A DNA stretch of 43,943 bases from Tessaracoccus sp. SD287 (GTDB taxonomy: Bacteria; Actinomycetota; Actinomycetes; Propionibacteriales; Propionibacteriaceae), in contig NZ_JADIJQ010000028.1 in assembly GCF_017355265.1 (NCBI RefSeq), forward strand, positions 1 to 43,943. Reading direction: 5' to 3'. Both the position numbers and the translations under genes were made by a program. A model generated the notes under the pieces. That model ran no database searches. It had not been told where the DNA came from and saw only the letters and a program-made list of their open reading frames with translations. Shown here piece by piece: positions 32,336 to 40,369 of this stretch; within the stretch, counting starts at the first letter, position 1; every line of letters starts with the position of its first letter.

Positions 32336-34342
32336 GTGCAGCGTCCTGATGTCTCCGTTGTCATAGGTTTCCGGGATTGGGGAACTGAGCGTATTCGGCG
32401 ATCGGCCGAGAGCATTCGACAGGCTTTTGGTGCGGCTTCGGGTGAAATCATCATCTCGGACTACGGCAGCGTTGACCCCGAACCTGCGCGGATCGTTGCC
32501 GAGGCGGTGGGTGCGAAATACGTTTACACGCCCGGGGATCCACTGTGGTCGCGTTCGCGGGCGCTGAATGCCGGTTTCAAGATCGCGTCCGGTGCGGTCT
32601 TGATCTCGACTGATGCTGACATGCTGTTCTCCCCTGACTCTATCGGTGCAATCGCGGAGACCGCGAGGAATCTTGAGCACTGCGCGTTGTTCTTGCAGTG
32701 CCGCGATCTGCCTTCCTGGATGGGCGACGATTACTTCGCTGATCACCCTGATGTGGACTGGGCTCTGTTGGAGAAGGAGGGCAGGTTGCGTCCCAGGTGG
32801 GGAATGGGCGGAATGATGGCCATTTCTTCGGAGGGATACGCGGTTCTGCACGGCTTCGACGAGAGACTCCACACCTACGGCGGAGAAGACCTCGACTTTG
32901 CAAAGCGTGCCCGACGTGCCGGCTACCGCACTGTATGGGTCGATGATCCCAGGGTCCGTATGTACCACATGTTTCACCCCCCAACACTGACCTCGGTCGA
33001 GCAAACCGCGGAGGGGCGTGCAGCAGTTCAGGCCAATAGGGACATCCTCATGTCTGATGGCACGTACGTTCGCAATCTGACCGAGTGGCGGCACATGCCG
33101 GCGTGGACACCGCCGATGGTCAGCGTCGTCATCGCCACCAAGGACCGAGTCGACCTGCTCATGGAGGCCGTGCGATCAGTGCTAGTGCAAAGCGCCCAGG
33201 ACTTCGAGATAGTCGTCGTGGATGATGGCTCTGAGGAGGATGTGCAGGGCGCGTTGGCGTCGTTGGGCGACAACCGCATCAGGTACTTCCGCCAAGAAGC
33301 AAAGGGGATTTCCGCTGCCCGCAACTTGGGCCTTGATGTCAGCCGCGGCTACTTCACTGCAGTACTTGACGACGATGACCTCATGCCACCTCAACGCCTC
33401 GAGTGGCAGGTGTCTTCCATCACCGACGGTTATGTAGGGTCTGCCGGGTCATTCATCAATTTTGACGATGAGACAGGTGAACTGCACACCATCATCTCCA
33501 AGCATCCGACAATAGCAAACGCCGCTGAGAACGGCGGTGCTCCCGGTCATGGCACATGGCTGCTGCGAACCGATGTAATGCGTTCGATTCGTTATGATGA
33601 GTCGATTCCGAGCGGCATCGACAACAACTTCTTTCTACGACTGTTGAGATCCGGCTATCGCGTCAAGCACTCTGCGTATCCAGTTCTCATGCGCAGGCAG
33701 CACGGTGGTCAGGTGACAGTCAAGGACGCACAGCGCCAAGGTGATGCCGCGAAGCAGGCACTTCAGTTCTTCAAGTTCGGTTTGACGAAATGGCACCTGC
33801 AGAAACTCGCGGAAGACGCAAAAGCGGAATCATACCCTTCGACAACTCATGCTGCGCTGGCCGAGCAGATTCGTCATTTCTTGCCGGATCAGTTGGTGGA
33901 GCGCGACGCGACTCTCACCTTGCAGAGCCCTCCAGATTCTCTGCCCACCTTCGAGGGTGACGCTCGCATGGAGGTCGTCCGTCGTCAGGACGAGTTTCTC
34001 CTCTGCCATCTAACGGTTCGTAAGGCGACGTATCCGGACTTGATCAGGCTCCGGGCCCTTGGTGGAGACATCAAGACGACCGCTTCTGGCACGCACCCCT
34101 TCCCCGAGGGCCATTGGGTTGCTGCTGCTTTGGATGACTTCTTCACTGTGAGTGGAGCTGAGACCGCCTACGTGTATCGCGAGAACGGGGTCGCATCAAG
34201 AAGCGCCTCTTCCATGCAGTACTCGATCACGGTCGGGGCTTCGACTGAGAATCTATCCATCTCTCCCGCTGCACCAGCTACCTCTGATCAACCGAGACCG
34301 TGGATGGTTGTGGGCCTGACCACTGAGGAGTACTGGGCATGA
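32336..34342 (+). CDS. Two-domain family 2 glycosyltransferase
   Basis: 668 aa from GTG 32336. Domain 1 (about 1-240): VSVVIGFRDWG, DAD metal site at 93-95 (STDADM), GMGGMMAIS and GGEDLDFAKRARRAGY, like chondroitin/galactosyl-type transferases. Domain 2 (about 260-470): VSVVIATKDRVDLL, VVVDDGSEED, DDDDLM. The last ~180 residues are of unknown fold with no membrane segment. Two catalytic sites in one chain are typical of bifunctional polymerases that add alternating sugars. It lies between two unknown genes with which it shares 2-nt spacing and a 4-nt overlap (ATGA). Confidence 0.9.
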   Translation: MQRPDVSVVIGFRDWGTERIRRSAESIRQAFGAASGEIIISDYGSVDPEPARIVAEAVGAKYVYTPGDPLWSRSRALNAGFKIASGAVLISTDADMLFSPDSIGAIAETARNLEHCALFLQCRDLPSWMGDDYFADHPDVDWALLEKEGRLRPRWGMGGMMAISSEGYAVLHGFDERLHTYGGEDLDFAKRARRAGYRTVWVDDPRVRMYHMFHPPTLTSVEQTAEGRAAVQANRDILMSDGTYVRNLTEWRHMPAWTPPMVSVVIATKDRVDLLMEAVRSVLVQSAQDFEIVVVDDGSEEDVQGALASLGDNRIRYFRQEAKGISAARNLGLDVSRGYFTAVLDDDDLMPPQRLEWQVSSITDGYVGSAGSFINFDDETGELHTIISKHPTIANAAENGGAPGHGTWLLRTDVMRSIRYDESIPSGIDNNFFLRLLRSGYRVKHSAYPVLMRRQHGGQVTVKDAQRQGDAAKQALQFFKFGLTKWHLQKLAEDAKAESYPSTTHAALAEQIRHFLPDQLVERDATLTLQSPPDSLPTFEGDARMEVVRRQDEFLLCHLTVRKATYPDLIRLRALGGDIKTTASGTHPFPEGHWVAAALDDFFTVSGAETAYVYRENGVASRSASSMQYSITVGASTENLSISPAAPATSDQPRPWMVVGLTTEEYWA

Positions 34343-34971
34343 AGATCACCTGGAAGAGCACCAATTACGGTCAGATCGGTTTCCACGCCGAGTTGCATGA
34401 GTATGACGCGGTGCCCCCCGTGGACGCGATGCTCGTCGACAAGGCGCCCGCCACCACCAACCTTGAGCGGGAGGCGATTGCCGCCTACCTGACCTGGGGG
34501 CACTGGGTGAGCGGGGACCTTCATCTGCCCCACCGTCTTGGGCCCAATACCGCCGCAGCCATTGAAGCGGACATGAGCGAAGTCGCAGTCCGCCCAAGTC
34601 CCATTGAGTACTACCCGAAGCCTTTGGAAGTTGGTCTTCGTGAAGTGCGCGTTGGCTTCGATGAAACGTTCATAGGGCGTGACCCGTCCATTGCCGTTCT
34701 GCCGGTGTCGGAGTGGACCGGATCGATGCGGGGACTCCAAAGCGTCGCTGTAGCATCCAACGCCTTCACTCTTGATTTCATCGCCTCGAAGTCCTACCCG
34801 TCGATTCGCGCGAGACTGGCTGTTGCAGTCCTCTTCGCCGGAGACGTGTCCGCAGATGTGTTGGCGGTTCACTGTCCAGCAAGGCTGCCGTCGTCCGAGA
34901 AGGACCGCCTGACCAAGCTGCTGTTGGCGGCCCGGTTGGGGGTGCGCTTCGTTGAGCCCGAGACGGAGTGA
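34339..34971 (+). CDS. Unknown protein encoded after the double GT2 gene
   Basis: 210 aa, overlapping the preceding gene by 4 nt. I do not recognise it. It begins MKITWKSTNYGQIGFHAELHEYD and has no membrane helix, signal peptide or catalytic motif I can name; late in the sequence VLAVHCPARLPSSEKDRL precedes a Leu-rich helix. Composition is mixed alpha/beta. Its coupling with the double glycosyltransferase and the small upstream protein suggests a three-component assembly for polymer synthesis or modification. Confidence 0.7.
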   Translation: MKITWKSTNYGQIGFHAELHEYDAVPPVDAMLVDKAPATTNLEREAIAAYLTWGHWVSGDLHLPHRLGPNTAAAIEADMSEVAVRPSPIEYYPKPLEVGLREVRVGFDETFIGRDPSIAVLPVSEWTGSMRGLQSVAVASNAFTLDFIASKSYPSIRARLAVAVLFAGDVSADVLAVHCPARLPSSEKDRLTKLLLAARLGVRFVEPETE

Positions 34972-35041
34972 TCCATGTGCTGGAGGGTCACAACCGTCGA
35001 TGCTCAGCGAACAGGAAACGGCCGCGGCTAAGCTGAGCCCC

Positions 35042-35773
35042 ATGGATGGTCAAGCGCGCGTCGCCATTCTCGGCAGCTGCGTCTCCCGCGACGCCTTCGA
35101 GTTCGCTGACACGTCCTGGGTTCTCACCAAGTACATGGCCCGGAGCTCCCTGGCCAGCTTCTGCGGGCGCCAGACCGACGTGGAGCTGCCTCCTTACACG
35201 AACATCGCCTCGACCTTCCAGCGTCGCATGGTGATCGAGGACGTCGAGAAACGCGGGCGCCGCTGGTTGGCGGACAAGGACTTCGACTGGCTGATCTACG
35301 ACCCGATCGACGAGCGGTTCACACTCGCCGACTTCGAGGACGGCGGCGTGCTCACCGTCTCCCAGGAGTTCACTCGGCTGGAACTATCTCCCGCCCGGTA
35401 CCGGCAAACCCAGTTCCCGAGCGACGAGCATTTCGAGCGGTGGGTGGCTGGCTGGGAGACCTTCATGAAGCTCCTCGATGGGTATGGGGTTCGCGACCGA
35501 CTGATCATCCATCGCGCCAAATGGGTCCAGCGGGTCCAGGGATCGGACCAACTCACCACCGAACCAGACGTGATCGCACGAGCCAACGACTGGCTCGAGC
35601 GCGCGTTCACCAAGATGGCCGACGACATCCCCGCGGAACGCTTCATCTCCGTCTCTGACGAGCATCAGCTCGCCGACGCGAACCACCGGTGGGGCATCTC
35701 ACCCTTCCACTACGTGGAGGGCTACTACCTGGAGTTCTTGGAGAAGCTGGCCGCCGTCACGTCCGCCAAATAG
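35042..35773 (+). CDS. DUF6270-type SGNH-like protein
   Basis: 243 aa from ATG 35042. The first strand gives VAILGSCVSRDAFEF, the GSC-S-RD block I associate with DUF6270 proteins of polysaccharide loci; LIYDPIDERF, IIHRAKWV and a late DANHRWGISPFHYVEGYY follow. The GSC/S nucleophile-like turn and late D-x-x-H are reminiscent of SGNH hydrolases/acyltransferases, so it may add or remove an acyl group on a surface glycan. The frame is open to 34952 with another ATG at 34999; neither has a good ribosome site. Its 3' end lies 11 nt from the convergent end of the 1223-aa glycosyltransferase. Confidence 0.65.
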   Translation: MDGQARVAILGSCVSRDAFEFADTSWVLTKYMARSSLASFCGRQTDVELPPYTNIASTFQRRMVIEDVEKRGRRWLADKDFDWLIYDPIDERFTLADFEDGGVLTVSQEFTRLELSPARYRQTQFPSDEHFERWVAGWETFMKLLDGYGVRDRLIIHRAKWVQRVQGSDQLTTEPDVIARANDWLERAFTKMADDIPAERFISVSDEHQLADANHRWGISPFHYVEGYYLEFLEKLAAVTSAK

Positions 35774-35784
35774 CCGCGCCTCTC

Positions 35785-38700
35785 TCACTCCGTCCACAGG
35801 GGTGCCTGAACCAACTCGCGCACCCGCGCCGGCACCGTGGCCGACTGCTCCTCCAGAAGGTCGAGCCCCCGCGCGGCGGGCTCCGGGTCCACCGCGATCC
35901 CCGCCGTGCGCAACATGATCGCCAATGCCTGATCGGCCCGGTGAGCACGCATGATGGCCAGGTACTGCCGCTCCACCGCCCGCCAACGGGCGTCCTCGTC
36001 GGTCATGGCCCGTTCCAGGTGCTCATGCCACTCTTCCGCGGTGGTCAGCACCGGGAACGCCTCACCCAACACCTCACGCACTCCCCTGCCTTCTCCGGAG
36101 AGCACCAGCGATCCTGAAGCCGCGATCTCGACCACACGACGCGAGAACATCGAGGGTGAGTCCGAGACCGAGTTCACGTTGATGTGGACGGGGTGCGCCC
36201 GGTACACCTCCAACATTTCGGCGTAGGACACGGCCCCCACCGAGTACTGCTTGAGCTCCTCGGGCAACTGGTAGGGCGATTCCGGACGGTCATGCTGTCG
36301 GTCATAGATCGTCAGGCCGAAGGGAACGGCCTGGTCGAAGATCATCCGCAGCTCGGCCGACCTCTTCGCGTAGCGCTTGCCGTAGTAGCTGCCGGCGAAC
36401 GCGACCGTGTGCTGGAAGGGCCGTCCCCCCGGCACCGGGTGGTGCAGACGCGGTTGCGCGAAGAACGGCAGCGCGGAGGCCGTCCTGACCAGCGTGTCCT
36501 CGGTGTCCAGATAGCGCGGCAGCACGCCGGCGTCGGTGGTGAAGACGTGGTCACACCACGATGCTGGCGAGCGGAAGCTGCGGAAGTGGACCGGGTCCTC
36601 CTTGTTCCAGAAGATGGAGGGAATCCCGAGGCGTCGGCACTCTGCCAACAGCTCGCGCAGATCGGCCGAGTCCTCCTCACCGTGGTAGGCCACGCCATGG
36701 AACCACTCCTTGTCACGCCCCTCCCACGCTGACTCGATGACCACCGCGTCCAGTCCGTCCAGCTGCTGGCGCCAGCGGTCCCGGCGCAGTTCGGTGATCG
36801 GCAGTGTCGCCGAGAAGGTGTCGCGGGTGAACTGGTCGGCGACCAGACCCAGGGTGATCGAGGACAGCGGGCGTGAGGTGCCGGGTCGCTCGGCGCGGCT
36901 GGAGTGGTGCAGGTGCGTCCAGGCAGACGCCGGACCCTCATCGTCGGCGTGTGTGGAGCCTCGCCACGTCACCGGCAACCCCAGACGAGCTGCCGCCACC
37001 GCCGCCGCCAGAGCGCGTGGGCCGGCCTGGTCGCTGGCCGTGATCGCCGAGGCACGGACCCGTCGGGCGGTGCGTTGCAGGGCATCGGCCCAGATGTGCA
37101 CCTGGTGGTCGAGACGGGCGGGTTCGTCATCGACCGGGTCACAGGCGACCTCCCCCGGACGAGCGGCGTGTTCGTCGGCGGCGACGACGACGTTGCTGTC
37201 GGGCACCAGAGCAGCGGGGAGGCCTGTGGGCGGCAGGATGCTGCTCGGGTCATGGGCCCACGCGTCGACCGTTTCGGCACTCAACTCACGTCCGCGCAGG
37301 TACTGCAGCCGACTCTTCGGCAATGACACCAACCTGAACCACAGGTCGCGCACCTGGGCGAGGTCGTACTGCTGCGCCCGCTGCTTCATCGCCGGCCCGA
37401 CGTCCCCCCACCGCGCCGCGTTGTCGAGCACGAACTGGACGGCCTGCTGGGTGCTGTCACAGACGAGGTCGGCACCGAAAATCTCCTCGACGCCTTCACG
37501 CGGCCAGATGACGGGCAGGGCGCCCGACGCCATCCCCTCAACCGGCGCCAGATGGAAGGTTTCCCGGGTGCTGGGGCTGACCATCCAGCCGATGCCACGG
37601 AACCACGAACCCATGTCTGCCGAGAAGGGCTCAAACGTGACGTGCTCACGCAACCGATCGTCGGTGGCGATCCGTTCGAAGAAGCTGCCGTAGGCCTCGC
37701 GTTGGGCGGGCTTGGCCCATTCCCAGGGGTACTCCCAGGGCTGGCGTCCGCGCAGCACCAAGTGGTAGCGCTCGTCGTGGTCCAACAGCCCGGCCAGCAG
37801 GTCCAGGGCCCGATCGGGACGCTTCAGCATGGGGACATAGCCCGCCATGCCGATGCGGAACTCGGCGCCGGGCACCTTGGGCCGATCCAGGTCGACAGCA
37901 TCGATGGCGTTGGGAATCACCGTCGTGCGATGTGCGGGCCATCCGGTCTGGTCGAGCACCTGCCGGCGGTAGAAGTCCGACACGAACACGAAGGCGTCGA
38001 CCCGGGACACGTCGATGTCGGCCAACCATGCGCCACGGATCTCGAAGCCGTGGAAACGCACCAGCAGCCGTTGGTCGGCCCGCACCCGCTGGGAGTAGAA
38101 GACGGCATTGGGACCCGACCACTCACAGATGATGGTGTCGGCCCATTCGGCATGCTTCGCGCTGGCCTCCGCGTCGTGCTGGGCGAGACGGGTCCACTGG
38201 TCGATGCGCAACTCGAAACCGGGGTGCGACTGCAGCATGTCGATGAGTTCACCGGCGAACTTGAAGTCGTGACCGGCCAACAACACCTTGTGGCGAGGTC
38301 CCTCAACGGCCGGCTGGGCACCCAACGCCCGCGCCAAAGAGCTGCGCATCCGTTCCGCGGTGGCCGCCATCGAGTAGTCGGCGACCCGCTCCCGGGCCCG
38401 TTCACGTGCCGCGGCGACCAGGCCGGCGTCGGCGCCTGCTCGTGCCAACGTCGTCAGGACGTCATTCCCATCGACGAACAGCGGGTAGTCGGTGCCCAGC
38501 AGTGCCTCGTGCATCGCGGTGCGGTTCAGGACCGGCGGGGTGCCGATGGCGGCGAACTCCAGCATCTTGGTCGAGATCTCCAGGCTGCCGTCGAGTTCGG
38601 CGTCGCGCCAACACACCCCGATCTCGTGGCGGGCGCTCTCCGCCAGCGCACCCTCGCGGCACATGCCACCGGCCCAGCTCACCCCCGGGCGATCCTCGGC

Positions 38701-39456
38701 GGCAGCGGCCTTCATGGCGTCAACCCACCACTGGTCGCCCGCGGTCAACTGGAACTTGTCACCAACCATGGTGAGCCGCGCCTCGAAACCCCGCTCGGCC
38801 AGCTGTGCGGGCAGGTCGACCATTTCGAGGGTGTTCCAGCGCCGCGCGAACTTGCCGGAATAGACCAGGTCGAGTTCACCGGAGTGGTTTCGGCCGTCGG
38901 CCAGGCTGAATGCCTCATCGGGGACGATCGGATTCAGCACCAGGGTCTTGCCGGCCGCGGCAGGCACCAGCGCCTCAATCACGGATCGGGCTTCCTCGGT
39001 CTGCACCAGCACCCGGCGCGCAGCAGACGCAATCGCAGCGGCACGCTGGGCACCGGCGTCGGTGGGTTCGTACTCGAACGCGGGACCCTCGGTGAGGTAG
39101 GGCCAACACCTCCCCGCGAACTGGTCACGGGCGGTCACCTCGGCGGCGACGTCAAAGCCGCGGGTGATCACCACGTCGTAGCCGTGGCGCTCGTCCAACT
39201 CGGCAATCCGTCGCCCTGCGTGCTCGGGCGGCATCCCGGCGAAACCGGAGATCTTGTCGTCGAAGGGCGTGCGTACCGTCACCCCCGGCAACCGGCGAAA
39301 CGGCTCCAGCAGTTCGTCCTCGCGCGCGTCGGACTTCAGCAGCACGTCCACCTGGGTGCCGGCACGCGCCAGGCATTCGGTCACCGACCGCAGCCACACC
39401 GCCGAGCCGTCGCGGTAGTTGAGGTTCACGTCGCCGTAGAGCAGCACCCGGATCAT
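35785..39456 (-). CDS. Three-domain glycosyltransferase (GT4 + GT4 + CgeB-like)
   Basis: 1223 aa. Domain 1 (about 1-375) is a GT-B enzyme: LLYGDVNLNYRDGSAVWLRS, LVYSGKFARRWNTLEM, KMLEFAAIGTPPVLN. Domain 2 (about 388-690) is a second one: FVSDFYRRQV, TTVIPNAIDAV, RIGMAGYVPMLKRPDRALDL, SPSTRETFHLAPVEGMASG. Domain 3 (about 855-1200) is CgeB/Glyco_trans_1_2-like: VIESAWEGRD, IFWNKEDPVHF, CDHVFTTD, VNSVSDSPSMFSRRVVEIA. The linker at 690-850 is variable. Domain 3 is paralogous to the first domain of the 629-aa enzyme encoded upstream. No signal peptide or membrane helix. It follows the coiled-coil membrane protein gene with a 4-nt overlap. Probably builds a repeating glycan unit in the cytosol. Confidence 0.9.
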   Translation of the reverse strand: MIRVLLYGDVNLNYRDGSAVWLRSVTECLARAGTQVDVLLKSDAREDELLEPFRRLPGVTVRTPFDDKISGFAGMPPEHAGRRIAELDERHGYDVVITRGFDVAAEVTARDQFAGRCWPYLTEGPAFEYEPTDAGAQRAAAIASAARRVLVQTEEARSVIEALVPAAAGKTLVLNPIVPDEAFSLADGRNHSGELDLVYSGKFARRWNTLEMVDLPAQLAERGFEARLTMVGDKFQLTAGDQWWVDAMKAAAAEDRPGVSWAGGMCREGALAESARHEIGVCWRDAELDGSLEISTKMLEFAAIGTPPVLNRTAMHEALLGTDYPLFVDGNDVLTTLARAGADAGLVAAARERARERVADYSMAATAERMRSSLARALGAQPAVEGPRHKVLLAGHDFKFAGELIDMLQSHPGFELRIDQWTRLAQHDAEASAKHAEWADTIICEWSGPNAVFYSQRVRADQRLLVRFHGFEIRGAWLADIDVSRVDAFVFVSDFYRRQVLDQTGWPAHRTTVIPNAIDAVDLDRPKVPGAEFRIGMAGYVPMLKRPDRALDLLAGLLDHDERYHLVLRGRQPWEYPWEWAKPAQREAYGSFFERIATDDRLREHVTFEPFSADMGSWFRGIGWMVSPSTRETFHLAPVEGMASGALPVIWPREGVEEIFGADLVCDSTQQAVQFVLDNAARWGDVGPAMKQRAQQYDLAQVRDLWFRLVSLPKSRLQYLRGRELSAETVDAWAHDPSSILPPTGLPAALVPDSNVVVAADEHAARPGEVACDPVDDEPARLDHQVHIWADALQRTARRVRASAITASDQAGPRALAAAVAAARLGLPVTWRGSTHADDEGPASAWTHLHHSSRAERPGTSRPLSSITLGLVADQFTRDTFSATLPITELRRDRWRQQLDGLDAVVIESAWEGRDKEWFHGVAYHGEEDSADLRELLAECRRLGIPSIFWNKEDPVHFRSFRSPASWCDHVFTTDAGVLPRYLDTEDTLVRTASALPFFAQPRLHHPVPGGRPFQHTVAFAGSYYGKRYAKRSAELRMIFDQAVPFGLTIYDRQHDRPESPYQLPEELKQYSVGAVSYAEMLEVYRAHPVHINVNSVSDSPSMFSRRVVEIAASGSLVLSGEGRGVREVLGEAFPVLTTAEEWHEHLERAMTDEDARWRAVERQYLAIMRAHRADQALAIMLRTAGIAVDPEPAARGLDLLEEQSATVPARVRELVQAPLWTE

Positions 39457-40304
39457 GCCGGCACCTCGCTGCGGTCGGCGGCGACCTGCTGGAGGAGGGG
39501 CAGGACGCTGCCCGTCAGGGGCGCCTCGTTTGCTTCGGCCCAGGCCGCCTCGTCCAACGGCAGGACGGTCACACCGCGGACCCTCAGTGCCGCGCTGTTG
39601 ACGTGCGGCACCTGACGGCTCGCAGGAACGAGCACCACCAGCATCCCGCGTGATTGGGCGAGGCGAAGTCCGTCGACCAGCTCCTTGGCCCGGCCCGCCC
39701 CAGGAGCATCCAGCAGCCCGAACCAGTCGCCGCCGGCGAAGGCGTCCTCATCGATCACCAACGTGGCAGCCTCGGTGGCGCCCAGCTGCTCGCTGACCGC
39801 CCCTCGCCGCAGGAGCTGCACGGTGACGCCTTCACCTTCGAGGCGCTCGCGCAGGGACGGGGACACCACGCCAATGGCGACCCGTCGACGACTGGTGAAT
39901 GCGGGGTCGGTGACCTTCGTCAACGTCAGTTCTGTGGCGGTATTGGTGACGTGTGGGGTGGCAGCACGGCCCGCCAGGGCTGCGGGCGGACGTGGACCCT
40001 GCGAGGCGGGCTGTGACTGGGCGCCTGGTGTGGCGCTCGTGGGGGCGCCGTCGAGTATCTTCTTGACCTTCTGTTCCAGGCGCGCCAACGCGTCCTTCTC
40101 CAGTCGGTGGAACTCCTTGCTGTTGCGGTGCATCGTGGCCTGCAGACCGGCCATCCTGCGGGTTTCCCACGTGCCGACCAGTACCAGCACCACCAGGGAC
40201 AACCCCATCAGCGCCCCGCCCAGTCGTGGCAGGAAGAGCATGACGACGGCACCGAGCAGCGCAATGCCAGCGGCTCCCGCTGACAGCAATTTGAACCTGG
40301 ACAC
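39453..40304 (-). CDS. Membrane-anchored coiled-coil protein of the glycan locus
   Basis: 283 aa from GTG 40304, which has GGAGG at 4-nt spacing. Two hydrophobic helices (about 8-27 and 32-46) form a hairpin in the membrane, then a charged coiled coil (about 55-90, rich in K/E/L), a Pro/Ala-rich linker, and a C-terminal alpha/beta domain (about 120-275, VAIGVVSPSLRERL, TLVIDEDAFAGG, GMLVVLVPAS). The last domain looks Rossmann-like but lacks catalytic motifs I can name. Overlap by 4 nt with the 1223-aa glycosyltransferase and placement between two CgeB-type enzymes suggest it scaffolds them at the membrane. That role is inference. Confidence 0.75.
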   Translation of the reverse strand: MSRFKLLSAGAAGIALLGAVVMLFLPRLGGALMGLSLVVLVLVGTWETRRMAGLQATMHRNSKEFHRLEKDALARLEQKVKKILDGAPTSATPGAQSQPASQGPRPPAALAGRAATPHVTNTATELTLTKVTDPAFTSRRRVAIGVVSPSLRERLEGEGVTVQLLRRGAVSEQLGATEAATLVIDEDAFAGGDWFGLLDAPGAGRAKELVDGLRLAQSRGMLVVLVPASRQVPHVNSAALRVRGVTVLPLDEAAWAEANEAPLTGSVLPLLQQVAADRSEVPA

Positions 40305-40369
40305 GAGACCTCCGCTGCGTGGATGAGGGCGGGCGGCAGTGCGGTGAGGCGACAGCCGCAGCTTTGACA

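Noticed and set aside
37552..39615. 687-aa plus-strand open frame opposite the 1223-aa glycosyltransferase
   Set aside because: No motif, compositionally a mirror of the real gene, no ribosome site.
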